Assembly (NCBI GenBank): GCA_000720995.1
Contig: JOEL01000008.1
Location: 1 to 64,000, forward strand
DNA length: 64,000 nucleotides
Origin: Streptomyces celluloflavus
Lineage (GTDB): Bacteria; Actinomycetota; Actinomycetes; Streptomycetales; Streptomycetaceae
Direction of reading: 5' to 3'
Shown here: positions 17,783-27,393 of the stretch, in pieces
How positions within the stretch are numbered: position 1 is the stretch's first letter
Layout of the letters: every line of letters starts with the position of its first letter
Notes under the pieces: generated by a model
Told to the model about the DNA's origin: nothing
The model's database searches: none
The model's input: only the letters and a program-made list of their open reading frames with translations
Translations under genes and position numbers: made by a program

Positions 17783-19165
17783 CTAGCAGCCGAGCAGCCG
17801 CGAGCCCAGGTACGCCTGGATCTGGTCCAGGCTGACCCGCTCCTGCTTCATCGTGTCGCGCTCGCGCACCGTGACGGCGTTGTCGTCGAGGGTGTCGAAG
17901 TCGACCGTGACGCAGAACGGGGTACCGATCTCGTCCTGGCGGCGGTAGCGGCGGCCGATGGCGCCCGCGTCGTCGAACTCGATGTTCCAGTTCTTGCGCA
18001 GGTCCGTCGCCAGGCCCTTCGCCTTCGGCGACAGCTGCGGGTTGCGGGAGAGCGGCAGCACCGCGACCTTGACCGGCGCCAGGCGCGGGTCGAGCCGCAT
18101 GACCACGCGCTTCTCCATCTTGCCCTTGGCGTTGGGCGCCTCGTCCTCGATGTACGCGTCGAGCATGAAGGCGAGCATCGCGCGGTTCACACCGGCCGCC
18201 GGCTCGATGACGTACGGAGTCCAGCGCTCGCCGGCCTCCTGGTCGAAGTAGGAGAGGTCCTGGCCGGACGCCTTGGCGTGCGCGGACAGGTCGTAGTCCG
18301 TGCGGTTGGCCACGCCCTCCAGCTCGGAGAACTCGGTGCCGCCGAAGTTGAAGCGGTACTCGATGTCAGCGGTGCGCTTGGAGTAGTGCGAGAGCTTCTC
18401 GGCGGGGTGGTCGTACCAGCGGATGTTCTCCTCGCGGATGCCGAGGTCGAGGTACCAGTTCCACCTCTGCTCCATCCAGTACTCCTGCCACTGCTCGTCC
18501 TCGCCCGGCTTGACGAAGAACTCCATCTCCATCTGCTCGAACTCACGGGTCCGGAAGATGAAGTTGCCCGGAGTGATCTCGTTCCGGAAGGACTTGCCCA
18601 TCTGCGCGATACCGAACGGCGGCTTCTTGCGCGAGGTCTGCTGCACCTGGGCGAAGTTGGTGAAGATGCCCTGCGCCGTCTCGGGGCGCAGGTAGGCGAC
18701 CGAGGCGGTGTCCTGGGACGGGCCGAGGTGGGTGGAGAGCAGGCCGGAGAACTGCTTGGGCTCGGTGAAGGCGCCCTTGTTGCCGCAGTGCGGGCAGTTG
18801 AGGTCGGCGAGGCCGTTCGCCGGCAGCTTGCCGTGCTTGGCCTCGTACGCCTCTTCCAGGTGGTCCGCGCGGAAGCGCTTGTGGCAGGAGGTGCACTCGG
18901 TGAGCGGGTCGGTGAAGGTGGCGACGTGGCCGGATGCCTGCCACACCTCGGGGGCCAGGATCACCGACGAATCGAGACCGACGACGTCGTCGCGCGAGGT
19001 GACCATGGAGCGCCACCACTGGCGCTTGAGGTTCTCCTTGAGCTCCACGCCGAGGGGACCGTAATCCCAGGCGGCACGGGAGCCGCCGTAGATCTCACTG
19101 CAGGGGAATACGAAGCCACGGCGCTTGCTCAGGCTGACGATGGTATCGATCTTGTCGGCGGCCAC
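17783..19165 (-). CDS. glyS: Glycyl-tRNA synthetase
   Basis: Protein of 460 residues, the single-chain alpha2 class II enzyme that charges tRNA-Gly. It starts [20 protein letters not shown] and contains the class II motif 2 region [21 protein letters not shown] and motif 3 near the [14 protein letters not shown] segment, with a C-terminal anticodon-binding domain. A CxxC...CxxC pair ([20 protein letters not shown]) in the insertion suggests a bound zinc. It ends at a strong bidirectional terminator and is divergent from the zinc uptake operon. Confidence 0.97.
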   Translation of the reverse strand: MAADKIDTIVSLSKRRGFVFPCSEIYGGSRAAWDYGPLGVELKENLKRQWWRSMVTSRDDVVGLDSSVILAPEVWQASGHVATFTDPLTECTSCHKRFRADHLEEAYEAKHGKLPANGLADLNCPHCGNKGAFTEPKQFSGLLSTHLGPSQDTASVAYLRPETAQGIFTNFAQVQQTSRKKPPFGIAQMGKSFRNEITPGNFIFRTREFEQMEMEFFVKPGEDEQWQEYWMEQRWNWYLDLGIREENIRWYDHPAEKLSHYSKRTADIEYRFNFGGTEFSELEGVANRTDYDLSAHAKASGQDLSYFDQEAGERWTPYVIEPAAGVNRAMLAFMLDAYIEDEAPNAKGKMEKRVVMRLDPRLAPVKVAVLPLSRNPQLSPKAKGLATDLRKNWNIEFDDAGAIGRRYRRQDEIGTPFCVTVDFDTLDDNAVTVRERDTMKQERVSLDQIQAYLGSRLLGC

Positions 19166-19294
19166 GGTGCTCTCTTCATTACGACGACGAACAGCGAATG
19201 GCCCAGGGTACCGGCGGTCGCACCCCCGGGATCAAATCGGTTCCGCACCCGCTCGCCGCGGGCCCCGCGGCCGACCCCCGCCAATATGCTTAGT

Positions 19295-19309
19295 TGACAA
19301 TCGTTTCCA
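19295..19309. promoter_or_regulatory. Zur box 1
   Basis: TGACAATCGTTTCCA fits the 15-base actinobacterial Zur pattern TGNNAANNNTTNNCA at all fixed positions. It lies just downstream of a TATGCT hexamer (19285-19290) that could be the znuA -10, so Zur binding here would block transcription. Confidence 0.65.
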
Positions 19310-19316
19310 TCTTTGT

Positions 19317-19331
19317 TGAAAATGACTGTCA
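19317..19331. promoter_or_regulatory. Zur box 2, overlapping the znuA start
   Basis: TGAAAATGACTGTCA matches the Zur pattern except for one fixed T. It overlaps the first base of the preferred znuA start codon at 19331. Two sites 22 bases apart suggest cooperative zinc-dependent repression. Confidence 0.65.
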
Positions 19332-20308
19332 TGAACGTACGCCGTCGCATATCCACCGCAGCCCTCGCCGGAGCCTCGATGCTCGGCCTGCTGGCCCTCT
19401 CCGCCTGCTCCACCTCCGACGCCAACGGAAGCGGGGGCGGTACCGGGAGCGGCGGCAAGCTCAAGGTGACGGCGTCCTTCTATCCCATGGAGTTCCTCGC
19501 CGAGCAGATCGGCGGATCGCATGTCGAGGTGTCCGACCTCACCAAGCCGGGCGTCGAACCGCACGACCTGGACCTCACCCCGAAGCAGATCGCCCAGCTC
19601 GGCGAGTCCGACGCGATCGTCTACCTCAAGGGGCTCCAGCCCGCCGTGGACAGCGCCGTCAAGCAGTCCGGCGTGAAAAACATCGCCGACGCCGCCGCCC
19701 TGACCACGCTCGAAGAGCACGGCACCGAGGTCGACGGCCACCACCACACGACCGGCGACAACCACTCGCACTCCGAGTCCGAGGCCGGCAAGGACCCGCA
19801 CATCTGGCTCGACCCGGTGAAGTACGCCGAGGTCGCCAAGGGCGTGAACGCCACCCTCGCCAAGGCCGCCCCGGAGCACAAGGCCGACTTCCAGAAGAAC
19901 ACCGACGCCCTGGTCAAGAAGCTGGACGGCCTGAACACGGCCTTCAAGGACGGTCTGAAGAACCGGACCTCCGACACCTTCGTCACCACCCACGCGGCCT
20001 TCGGGTACCTCGCCGAGCGCTACGGCCTCACCGAGGAGGCCATCAGCGGTATCGACCCCGAGTCCGAGCCCAGCGCCAACCGCGTCAAGGAACTGCACGA
20101 CCTCGCCAAGGAGCACCACGTCTCCACGATCTTCTTCGAGACGATCGCCAACCCGGCCACCGCGAAGGCCCTGGCCGGCGACCTCAACCTCAAGACCGAT
20201 GTCCTCGACCCGCTCGAAGGCATCACGGACAAGTCCCGCGGCAAGGACTACTTCGGTGTGATGCAGGCCAACCTCGCCGCCCTCCAGAAGGCGCTCGGCA
20301 CCAAGTGA
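19331..20308 (+). CDS. znuA: Zinc ABC transporter substrate-binding lipoprotein
   Basis: Protein of 325 residues that captures zinc outside the cell and passes it to ZnuB/ZnuC. It has a lipoprotein signal with arginines (MNVRRRIS), a hydrophobic stretch and lipobox LSAC, so it is membrane-anchored. A His-rich loop (VDGHHHTTGDNHSHSES) followed by DPHIWLDP marks a zinc-specific TroA-like protein. ATG at 19331 gives a clean signal peptide; ATG at 19322 is an alternative. It is the first gene of znuA-znuC-znuB, with two Zur boxes at its promoter. Confidence 0.93.
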   Translation: MNVRRRISTAALAGASMLGLLALSACSTSDANGSGGGTGSGGKLKVTASFYPMEFLAEQIGGSHVEVSDLTKPGVEPHDLDLTPKQIAQLGESDAIVYLKGLQPAVDSAVKQSGVKNIADAAALTTLEEHGTEVDGHHHTTGDNHSHSESEAGKDPHIWLDPVKYAEVAKGVNATLAKAAPEHKADFQKNTDALVKKLDGLNTAFKDGLKNRTSDTFVTTHAAFGYLAERYGLTEEAISGIDPESEPSANRVKELHDLAKEHHVSTIFFETIANPATAKALAGDLNLKTDVLDPLEGITDKSRGKDYFGVMQANLAALQKALGTK

Positions 20309-20346
20309 GCCGGCGCCCGCGGACACCCCACATGACGGAGGCCACC

Positions 20347-21114
20347 ATGGATGAACCGGTCGTCGACCTGCGCGGCGCCACCGCCTCGCTGGGCTCCCGC
20401 CCGGTACTGCGCGGGGTCGATCTCACCGTGCACCGCGGCGAGGTCGTCGCCCTGCTCGGCGCCAACGGTTCCGGCAAGTCCACCGCCGTACGGTCGGTGA
20501 TCGGCCAGGTCCCGCTCACCGGCGGTGCGCTGTCGCTGTTCGGCACGGAGTTCCGGCGCTTCCGGGACTGGGCCAGGATCGGCTACGTCCCGCAGCGCAC
20601 CACCGCGGCCGGCGGCGTCCCGGCCACCGTCCGCGAGGTCGTCTCGTCCGGCCGGCTGGCCCGTACGAAGCTCGGGGTCCTGCGCAAGGCCGACCGCGCC
20701 GCCGTGCACCGCGCGCTGGAGCTGGTCGGGATGGCCGACCGCGCCCGGGACTCCGTCAACGCGCTCTCCGGCGGCCAGCACCAGCGGGTGCTGATAGCCC
20801 GCGCGCTGGCCGGCGAACCGGAACTGCTGATCATGGACGAGCCGATGGCCGGCGTCGACCTGGCCAGCCAGGAAGTGCTGGCGAGCGCGGTGCGCGAGCA
20901 GGTCGCCGGCGGCGTCACCGTGCTGCTGGTGCTGCACGAGCTGGGCGCGCTGGAGCCCCTCATCGACCGCGCGGTGGTGCTGCGGGACGGCTGCGTCGTC
21001 CACGACGGCCCGCCCCCCGAGGCCGTCGGCCAGCACGCGCTGCCCGGCCACGACCATGTCCACCCGCACGCCGACGCGGCCGCGGAACCGATGCGTACAG
21101 GACTGCTGACCTGA
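20347..21114 (+). CDS. znuC: Zinc ABC transporter ATP-binding protein
   Basis: Protein of 255 residues, the cytoplasmic ATPase of the zinc importer. It contains Walker A GANGSGKST, the ABC signature LSGGQHQR and Walker B LLIMDEP. ATG at 20347 has GGAGG 5 bases upstream; an in-frame ATG at 20332 lacks that support. It lies 38 bases after znuA and its stop overlaps the znuB start by one base, indicating translational coupling. The C terminus is His-rich (GQHALPGHDHVHPH), as is common in zinc importers. Confidence 0.95.
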   Translation: MDEPVVDLRGATASLGSRPVLRGVDLTVHRGEVVALLGANGSGKSTAVRSVIGQVPLTGGALSLFGTEFRRFRDWARIGYVPQRTTAAGGVPATVREVVSSGRLARTKLGVLRKADRAAVHRALELVGMADRARDSVNALSGGQHQRVLIARALAGEPELLIMDEPMAGVDLASQEVLASAVREQVAGGVTVLLVLHELGALEPLIDRAVVLRDGCVVHDGPPPEAVGQHALPGHDHVHPHADAAAEPMRTGLLT

Positions 21115-22016
21115 TGGACATCCTGAACTATGCCTTCATGCAGCGGGCCCTGCTCGCCGCCCTGATCGTCGGCGTCACCGCCCCGGCCATCGGCATCTAC
21201 CTCGTCCAGCGCCGGCAGGCGCTGATGGGCGACGGCATCGGCCATGTCGCGCTCACCGGTGTCGGCCTCGGCTTCCTGCTGAACTTCAGCCCGGTCTGGG
21301 TCGCCACCGCCGTCGCCATCGCGGGCTCGCTCGCCATGGAGCTGATCCGCTGGTACGGCAAGACCCGCGGCGACCTCGCGCTGGCGATGCTGTTCTACGG
21401 CGGTATGGCGGGCGGTGTGATGCTGATGAACCTCTCCGACGCCGGATCCAACGCCAACCTCAGCACCTATCTCTTCGGCTCGATCAGCACCGTCTCGGCG
21501 CAGGACATGACGATGATCTATGTGCTGGCCGCCCTGGTGCTGCTGATCACCATCGGCCTGCGCCGCCAGTTGTTCGCGGTCTGCCAGGACGAGGAGTTCG
21601 CCCGCGTCACCGGCCTGCCGGTCCGGCTGCTGAATCTGCTGATCGCGATCACCGCCGCGGTCACCGTCACGGTCGCCATGCGGGTCGTCGGCCTGCTGCT
21701 GGTCAGCGCCCTGATGGTGATCCCGGTCGCAACCGCCCAGCAGATCAGCCGCAGCTTCGCGGTGACCTTCGTCGTGTCCATCGCGGTCGGCGTCGCGGTC
21801 ACCCTCACCGGCACCGCCACCTCGTACTACGTGGACGTGCCGTCCGGCGCGACCATCGTGCTCTTCGCCATCGCCCTGTTCGTCCTGTCCACCGTGCTCG
21901 CCGCACCGCTCGCGAGAAGGCGCGCCAAAGCCGCCGCGGGCGCTGCGGGCAGCGCGAAAGGGTGCACTCTGGAAGTACCGGGCAGCCGCACCCCGGCCGA
22001 CGACGTGAGCGTGTGA
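21114..22016 (+). CDS. znuB: Zinc ABC transporter permease
   Basis: Protein of 300 residues with about eight hydrophobic helices, an ABC-3 family permease that forms the zinc channel in the membrane. Motifs include QRRQALMGDGIGHVALTGVG near the N terminus and MRVVGLLLVSALMVIPVATA in the second half. ATG at 21114 overlaps the znuC stop by one base. It is followed 165 bases later by the regulator gene zur. Confidence 0.95.
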   Translation: MDILNYAFMQRALLAALIVGVTAPAIGIYLVQRRQALMGDGIGHVALTGVGLGFLLNFSPVWVATAVAIAGSLAMELIRWYGKTRGDLALAMLFYGGMAGGVMLMNLSDAGSNANLSTYLFGSISTVSAQDMTMIYVLAALVLLITIGLRRQLFAVCQDEEFARVTGLPVRLLNLLIAITAAVTVTVAMRVVGLLLVSALMVIPVATAQQISRSFAVTFVVSIAVGVAVTLTGTATSYYVDVPSGATIVLFAIALFVLSTVLAAPLARRRAKAAAGAAGSAKGCTLEVPGSRTPADDVSV

Positions 22017-22181
22017 CCCTGCGGGCCCGGCGCTCCGCGGGGAACCGGGGCGCGGGCCCGGCCCCGGACACGGGAGATAGATGTACCGGTAAGCGTCCCA
22101 CCCGGTTTCCGGCCATCACCTGGCACAATGGCCGAACGCCCGTCCAGGGGGAAGAAGTCCTGAGGTCTTAGGGAGGCAACG

Positions 22182-22607
22182 GTGGCGACGAGCGCGGGAT
22201 CTCCGGTACGCGGCCGGTCGACGCGGCAGCGGACCGCCGTTTCGGCCGCCCTCGACGAGGTCGACGAGTTCCGCAGTGCCCAGGAACTCCACGACATGCT
22301 CAAGCACCGGGGCGACTCGGTCGGGCTGACCACCGTCTACCGGACGCTGCAGTCCCTCGCCGACGCGGGCGAGGTCGATGTGCTGCGCACCAGCGACGGC
22401 GAGGCGGTCTACCGCCGGTGCAGCTCCGGCGATCACCACCACCATCTGGTGTGCCGGGCCTGCGGCAAGGCCGTCGAGGTCGAGGGCCCCGCGGTCGAGA
22501 AGTGGGCCGACCAGATCGCCGCCGAGCACGGCTTCAAGGACGTCGCGCACACCATCGAGATCTTCGGCACCTGCGGCGACTGCGCGGAGTCGGCCGCCGG
22601 GGTCTGA
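22182..22607 (+). CDS. zur: Zinc uptake regulator, Fur family
   Basis: Protein of 141 residues that represses zinc uptake genes when zinc is bound. The N-terminal winged helix contains TTVYRTLQSLADAGEVDVLR; the metal-binding part has GDHHHHLVCRACGKAVEVEG and the C-terminal CGDC, giving the two cysteine pairs of the structural zinc site. GTG at 22182 follows GGGAGG with 5 bases between. Its place after znuACB and the Zur boxes before znuA support zinc rather than iron control. Confidence 0.94.
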   Translation: MATSAGSPVRGRSTRQRTAVSAALDEVDEFRSAQELHDMLKHRGDSVGLTTVYRTLQSLADAGEVDVLRTSDGEAVYRRCSSGDHHHHLVCRACGKAVEVEGPAVEKWADQIAAEHGFKDVAHTIEIFGTCGDCAESAAGV

Positions 22608-23090
22608 CCCGGGCCCGTCTGCCGCCCGGCGGGCCCGCACACCGCGGGCCGCCCGCCGGGCGAGACGCCGCGTGCCCGACGCCGCCAGCCGTGCCTCCTG
22701 CCCGTGGCGGGCCCATACGTTCACCGTCTCCGGACCCCACCGTTCACCGGCCCGGCGCGCCCCGGCCGGTCCGGAGGTGCGCGCGCTCCGCCGCCGTGGC
22801 GCTCGGCTCGACGGACCCGACTCCGGCGGCACCGCCATCGGGACCGCGCCCCGTCCGGCCCCACAACGCCCGGAACGGGACCCACCGGCTCCCCGAGCCG
22901 GCCGGCCCCGCTCCGGTGCCCGCACTCCCCCGCCCGCTTCGTGCGTCCGTACGCGTACGGACGCACCCGGCTGTCATACGTGTGCCGTATGCGCATGTCG
23001 TATGCGCACCGCGTATGCGTCATGGCGCACGCGTATCCCCTCCTACGCATCGCGCCTGACGCATCGCGGCGTACGGCTGCCGCGGATCGG
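22608..23090. other. Gene-free interval between zur and uppS with short tandem repeats
   Basis: About 480 bases in which long open frames exist on both strands but none has a sensible start or recognisable protein. Tandem 13-bp units occur at 22986-23024. The flanking genes converge, so a terminator is expected, but no strong hairpin like those elsewhere in the window was found. Confidence 0.45.
22986..23024. repeat. Three tandem 13-bp repeats (CGTATGCG core)
   Basis: Copies CGTATGCGCATGT (22986-22998), CGTATGCGCACCG (22999-23011) and CGTATGCGTCATG (23012-23024) are contiguous. Weaker relatives continue on both sides (TCATACGTGTGC before, GCGCACGCGTATC after). The sequence is rich in alternating purine and pyrimidine. 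Confidence 0.7.
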
Positions 23091-23906
23091 CTAGTTCCGC
23101 GTGGGCTCCGCGTCCGGCGCGGCGCCGAACCTGCGGTCCCGCCTGGCGTATTCGAGGCAGGCGTCCCAGAGATTCCGCCGGTCGAAATCCGGCCACAGAA
23201 TGTCCTGGAAAACCATCTCGGCGTAGGCGCTCTGCCAGATCAGGTAATTCGACGTGCGCTGCTCACCGGACGGCCGGACGAAGAGATCGACATCCGGCAT
23301 GTCCGGGTAGTACAGGTATTTCGCGACGGTCTTCTCACTGACCTTCGACGGGTCCAGCTTTCCGGCCCGTACATCCGCCGCGATCGCCGCCGCCGCGTCC
23401 GCGATCTCCGCGCGCCCGCCGTAATTGACGCAGAAGTACAGCGTCATCGCGTCGTTGTCCTTGGTCTGCTCCTGCGCGACCTGGAGTTCCTGCACCACGG
23501 ACTTCCACAGCTTGGGCATCCGGCCGACCCAGCGGATCCGGATTCCCAGTGCGTCCATCTCGTCCCGCCGGCGCCGGATGACATCGCGGTTGAAGTTCAT
23601 CAGGAAACGCACCTCGTCGGGCGAGCGCTTCCAGTTCTCGGTCGAGAAGGCGTACAGCGAGAGATTCTTCACGCCCATCTCGATACAGCCCTTGAGGACG
23701 TCCAGGACGACGCCCTCGCCGACCTTGTGGCCCTCGGTGCGCGGCAGTCCGCGCTCCTTGGCCCACCGGCCGTTGCCGTCCATGACGATCGCCACATGGC
23801 CCGGGACCAGCTCACCGGGGATCTTCGGCGGGCGCGCACCGGAAGGGTGCGGCTCGGGCGCCTCGTACTCCCGCCGGTTGCGGCCCAGAATCCCGCGTCG
23901 TGCCAT
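23091..23906 (-). CDS. uppS: Isoprenyl transferase (undecaprenyl diphosphate synthase type)
   Basis: Protein of 271 residues, a cis-prenyltransferase that extends farnesyl diphosphate to the long polyprenyl carrier used for cell-wall synthesis. It has the P-loop region [18 protein letters not shown] with the metal-binding D43, the [12 protein letters not shown] motif and the C-terminal [22 protein letters not shown] at 23906 begins [13 protein letters not shown]; a longer frame to 23954 is less likely. It lies 50 bases downstream of recO and is probably cotranscribed with it. Confidence 0.95.
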   Translation of the reverse strand: MARRGILGRNRREYEAPEPHPSGARPPKIPGELVPGHVAIVMDGNGRWAKERGLPRTEGHKVGEGVVLDVLKGCIEMGVKNLSLYAFSTENWKRSPDEVRFLMNFNRDVIRRRRDEMDALGIRIRWVGRMPKLWKSVVQELQVAQEQTKDNDAMTLYFCVNYGGRAEIADAAAAIAADVRAGKLDPSKVSEKTVAKYLYYPDMPDVDLFVRPSGEQRTSNYLIWQSAYAEMVFQDILWPDFDRRNLWDACLEYARRDRRFGAAPDAEPTRN

Positions 23907-23956
23907 CCGCCCACGTCTCCCAATGTCTCTGTCTCGGCCGAGCCGAATGTCCACAG

Positions 23957-24703
23957 CTATTTCTCTACGTACCGGAGGGAGCGCAGGCCCCGCTCCAGAT
24001 GCCAGTGCAGATACGCCGCGACGAGCCCGCTGCCCTCCCGGACATGCCGCGCCGCGCAGGCGTCCGCCGCCGCCCAGTCCCCGGTGAGCAGTGCCCCCAG
24101 GAGCCCGATGGCTTCAGAGGAGGGTACGACGCTTCCGGGCACCCGGCAGTCACCGCAGACGACACCGCCGGACGCCACCGAGAAGAACCGGTTGGGGCCG
24201 GGCAGCCCGCACTTCGCGCAGCTGTCGAAACTCGGCGCGTAGCCGTTCACGGCGAGCGAGCGCAGCAGGAACGCGTCCAGCACCAGATGCGGTGCGTGCT
24301 CACCGCGGGCGAGCGTCCGCAGCCCGCCGACCAGCAGCAGATACTGCTGTACGGCGGGCTCGCCCTCATGATCGGTGAACCGCTCGGCGGTCTCCAGCAT
24401 CGCGGTGCCCGCGGTGTAGCGCGCGTAGTCCGTGACGATCCCGCTGCCGTACGCCGCGATCGTCTCGCTCTGCGTGCACAGCGGCAGAGTGCGCCCGACC
24501 AGCTCGGCGCCGCGCGCGAAGAACTGCACGTCGACATGGGAGAACGGCTCCAGCCGCGCCCCGAACTTCGATTTCGTCCGGCGCACCCCGCGGGCCACGG
24601 CACGGACCCGCCCGTGGTTCCGGGTGAGCAGCGTGATGATCCGGTCCGCCTCACCCAGCTTCTGGGTGCGCAGCACGATGCCGTCGTCGCGGAACAGACT
24701 CAT
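23957..24703 (-). CDS. recO: DNA repair protein RecO
   Basis: Protein of 248 residues that helps load RecA in the RecFOR pathway. The N-terminal OB fold begins [20 protein letters not shown], and the zinc finger is formed by CAKC and CGDC around residues 150-175. ATG at 24703 gives the usual start; ATG at 24712 (MDR before it) is an alternative. It is followed on the same strand by uppS, an arrangement standard for Streptomyces. Confidence 0.95.
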   Translation of the reverse strand: MSLFRDDGIVLRTQKLGEADRIITLLTRNHGRVRAVARGVRRTKSKFGARLEPFSHVDVQFFARGAELVGRTLPLCTQSETIAAYGSGIVTDYARYTAGTAMLETAERFTDHEGEPAVQQYLLLVGGLRTLARGEHAPHLVLDAFLLRSLAVNGYAPSFDSCAKCGLPGPNRFFSVASGGVVCGDCRVPGSVVPSSEAIGLLGALLTGDWAAADACAARHVREGSGLVAAYLHWHLERGLRSLRYVEK

Positions 24704-25246
24704 GCGGTCCATTCTTCCGTATGCCCGCGGGCGGGCCGCCCGCAGGCCGACGCACCGCCCGCCCGGGCGCGGACCGCTCCGCAATTTCCCCGCCGCGCCC
24801 GCCACTTCCCCGATCCGCCGCCGCGGTCCATTCCTTGCCGCCCGCACGTTCCGCGCGGGCATTCCTCCCCCGTGAGGGTTTTCACCGTTCGTATGCGGAG
24901 CGTGACACTGCGGAAGTGATCCGGCGGGGGAATCCGGCTCCGCAATTACCGGACGGACAAAGGAACGGGCCGCTGTCCGGCGCGGCGCGACAGGCCGCCC
25001 GATAAGGCGGCCGCGGCGATCAGAATGGCCGGAGCGTACGCCTCCATGGCCGGAACGACGGCGTTGACGCCCTACCCGGGCACGCCACCAACTGCCTGTG
25101 TGACGGACGCATTTTCGGGCGGCCGGGCGGCCGCTCCGGCGCTGGCGAAGCGGGCCCGGGAAGCCTACGATCCGCTCAGGACCGCCGCACAGTCGCCGGC
25201 GGCGGCCCGCAGCCCTGATCACCTCGGCGGCGGAGGACCACAGGCG
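24704..25246. other. Intergenic region between recO and a small ORF
   Basis: About 540 bases. It should hold the recO promoter and whatever drives the small ORF and conservon on the other strand. An open + strand frame from 25025 runs into the small ORF at 25247 but its first part has no ribosome site. Nothing else was recognised. Confidence 0.45.
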
Positions 25247-25345
25247 ATGCGCGCGTACGACCCGAGCACACCCCCGGCACTCCCGGCCGGTGACCCGTCG
25301 GTGTGCATAGCCGTTGTCAACGGCGTCTCCTGCCAGGCTCCCTGA
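25247..25345 (+). CDS. Candidate 32-residue peptide ahead of the conservon
   Basis: ATG at 25247 has GGAGGA about 9 bases upstream and reads MRAYDPSTPPALPAGDPSVC followed by IAVVNGVSCQAP and a stop. Third positions are G or C in about 80% of codons, a little lower than neighbours. A good hairpin terminator begins 19 bases after the stop, which supports a short transcription unit here. Two cysteines are present and no signal peptide. I do not recognise a family. Confidence 0.4.
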   Translation: MRAYDPSTPPALPAGDPSVCIAVVNGVSCQAP

Positions 25346-25363
25346 CCTCCGCCCACTCGGCTC

Positions 25364-25398
25364 GCGGCCCCGCCACCCGCTCCGGGAGGCGGGGCCGC
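25364..25398 (+). terminator. Hairpin terminator before the conservon
   Basis: GCGGCCCCGCC (25364-25374) pairs perfectly with GGCGGGGCCGC (25388-25398), followed by TT and a pyrimidine stretch. It ends transcription coming from the small ORF and separates it from cvnA. Confidence 0.7.
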
Positions 25399-25513
25399 TT
25401 CGCACTTTCGCCCCTCACTCGACGTGCCGCCCCGGTAGCATCCCGTGACATTCGTCGGCATGACACCGTGCCGGCCGGTCGGCTGCTCCCCCTCACCCCC
25501 CACGAGGATCTCG

Positions 25514-26968
25514 ATGACACCCATACCGCTAGGGCTGTTGTGGTGCCTGAGCGCTGGTACGGCCGCCGCCCTGATCCTGGCGGCGTCCTTGGTCCGCGTC
25601 CGCAGGCAGCGCGCCGGGCTGCGCGCGCGGCTCACCCTGTGCGAAGAGCAGAACACCGCCTCGCTCCACGGCAACACCGAGCTGACGGCCCGGCTGCGTG
25701 CGACCGAGGCCGAGATCCGGCACCTGGCCGGGGCCCGGCTGCCCGATCTGGCGATGGCGCTCGCCCATCCGCACGTCCCCGTACGCGGGCTGCTGGACGC
25801 GCGGTTCGCCGGCTCGGAGACGGATCACGCGCTGACCGCCGTGCTGGAGCAGGTCAGTGTGGCCGTCGCCAAGGAGCGGCGGCGGGTGGACGCGGCGGCG
25901 CAGTCCACGCTGCGGGGCGCGACCACCACCATCCAGGCGCTGCTGTACCAGCTCCAGACGGCGCTCCAGGACATGCAGCACCGCTACGACGACCCGAACG
26001 TGGCCCATGACCTGCTGGCCGCGGACTTCCTCAACGAGCAGGCGCTGCGCCGCATCCAGGCCACCGGCGTGGTGTGCGGCGGCTGGCCGGGGCTGACCCG
26101 CGAGGACTCCTACCTCGCCGAGCTGGTCGTCGGCGCCGCCTCCCGGCTGCGCGGCTACGAGCGCGTACAGGTCAGCAACCAGCTGCGCGACCCGGTGGCC
26201 GTCGTCGCCCGCGCCGTCGAGCCGGTCGCCATCTCGGTCGCCGAACTGCTCGCCAACGGGCTGCACCACTCGCACCACGAACTGCCGGTCACCGTCACGC
26301 TCCAGCAGGGCAACCGCGGCGTCTCGGTCATCATCGACGACTACGGCGTGGGCATGCACGGCGACGAACTCAAGCTCGCGAAGCGGCTGCTGTCCGGCGA
26401 CGAGGACGTGCTGCTCACCGAGCTCGGCGACCCGCCGCGCTCCGGCTTCGCCGCGACCGGTCAGCTGGTGCGGCAGTACGGCTTCGGTGTGCATGTCGAG
26501 CCGTCTCCGTACGGCGGGGTGCGGGCCATCGTCTACATCCCGGGCGACCCCCTCCTGACCGTCCTCGACGAGAGCCGAAAACCTATGTCCGTGATGGCTC
26601 CGCTGCCGCGCCGCTCCTCCGGTACGCAGGACCGGTCGTCCACGGCGCTGCCGACCCGCCCCACGACGCCCGCCCAGGAGGCGGTACCGGCCGCGGAGAC
26701 CGTACACGGCACCTCGCCGCCCCCCGCGGTGGCCGCCGCCCCGGTGGAGCAGACCGACACGCCCGACCGCGCCGGGCTCCCGCGCCGGCGGCGCCGTGAG
26801 CCCACGACGGAGTTCGAGCAGCGCCCCCCGCACACCGCGCAGGTTCCCCCGCGCTCCCCGGAGGAGTCCGCCTCGCGCTGGGCCGCGCTCCAGCAAGGCA
26901 CCGAATCCGGGCGGGCCGCGGCCCATTCAGATCCCCCTCGCAGCACCGAAGGGAACCCCCTCTCATGA
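25514..26968 (+). CDS. cvnA: Conservon sensor-like ATPase CvnA
   Basis: Protein of 484 residues. One N-terminal membrane helix (about 5-27) is followed by a coiled linker, a HATPase_c-type domain with N-box SVAELLANGLHHSHHE (E244, N248) and DDYGVGM, and a long Pro/Arg-rich C-terminal tail from about residue 360. The normal histidine phosphoacceptor box is not evident, as is usual in CvnA proteins, which act in a membrane complex with CvnB, CvnC and CvnD. ATG at 25514 has GAGGA 5 bases upstream. Its stop overlaps the cvnB start (ATGA). Confidence 0.9.
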   Translation: MTPIPLGLLWCLSAGTAAALILAASLVRVRRQRAGLRARLTLCEEQNTASLHGNTELTARLRATEAEIRHLAGARLPDLAMALAHPHVPVRGLLDARFAGSETDHALTAVLEQVSVAVAKERRRVDAAAQSTLRGATTTIQALLYQLQTALQDMQHRYDDPNVAHDLLAADFLNEQALRRIQATGVVCGGWPGLTREDSYLAELVVGAASRLRGYERVQVSNQLRDPVAVVARAVEPVAISVAELLANGLHHSHHELPVTVTLQQGNRGVSVIIDDYGVGMHGDELKLAKRLLSGDEDVLLTELGDPPRSGFAATGQLVRQYGFGVHVEPSPYGGVRAIVYIPGDPLLTVLDESRKPMSVMAPLPRRSSGTQDRSSTALPTRPTTPAQEAVPAAETVHGTSPPPAVAAAPVEQTDTPDRAGLPRRRRREPTTEFEQRPPHTAQVPPRSPEESASRWAALQQGTESGRAAAHSDPPRSTEGNPLS

Positions 26969-27393
26969 ACAGCACCACTCGCCGCCGTGTCACCGAGGAC
27001 AAGTCCTGGGTGCTGACCCCTCTCCTGGACCTGCCGCACGTCCACCACGCGGCCGTCATCTCCGGCGACGGCTTCATCGAGGGCTCCTCGCCCGGTCTGA
27101 AGCGGGAGTCCGCCGAGGGGGTCGCCGCCATGATGTCCGCGCTCCAGGGGGCCGGCCGCGCGGTCACGGCGGCGTTCTCCGGTCTGCCGGACGCCACCCT
27201 GCGGCAGACCGTCATCGAGTCCGAGGAGGGCTGGGTCTTCGCGATCCCCGCGGGCGAGAACACCTGTCTCGCCGTCTTCGCCGGGCCGGAGGTGAATATG
27301 GGCGTCGTCGCGCACCACATGCAGATCCAGGTGACGACGCTGGGCACCAAGGTCATGAACAGCCCGGCCCGGGACCTCGGTAACCCGGCATGA
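26965..27393 (+). CDS. cvnB: Conservon roadblock/LC7 protein CvnB
   Basis: Protein of 142 residues with a roadblock/LC7 fold (HAAVISGDGFIEGSSPGL, VFAIPAGENTCLAVFAGP). In bacteria such proteins act as regulators of small Ras-like GTPases and as scaffolds; here the partner should be CvnD. It overlaps cvnA and cvnC by four bases at each end (ATGA), so the four conservon genes are translated together. Confidence 0.93.
   Translation: MNSTTRRRVTEDKSWVLTPLLDLPHVHHAAVISGDGFIEGSSPGLKRESAEGVAAMMSALQGAGRAVTAAFSGLPDATLRQTVIESEEGWVFAIPAGENTCLAVFAGPEVNMGVVAHHMQIQVTTLGTKVMNSPARDLGNPA

Noticed and set aside
17081-19297. A 738-codon open frame on the + strand
   Set aside because: Antisense to glyS over most of its length.
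22116-22925. Open frame antisense to zur
   Set aside because: Arg/Gly/Ala-rich shadow frame with no ribosome site.
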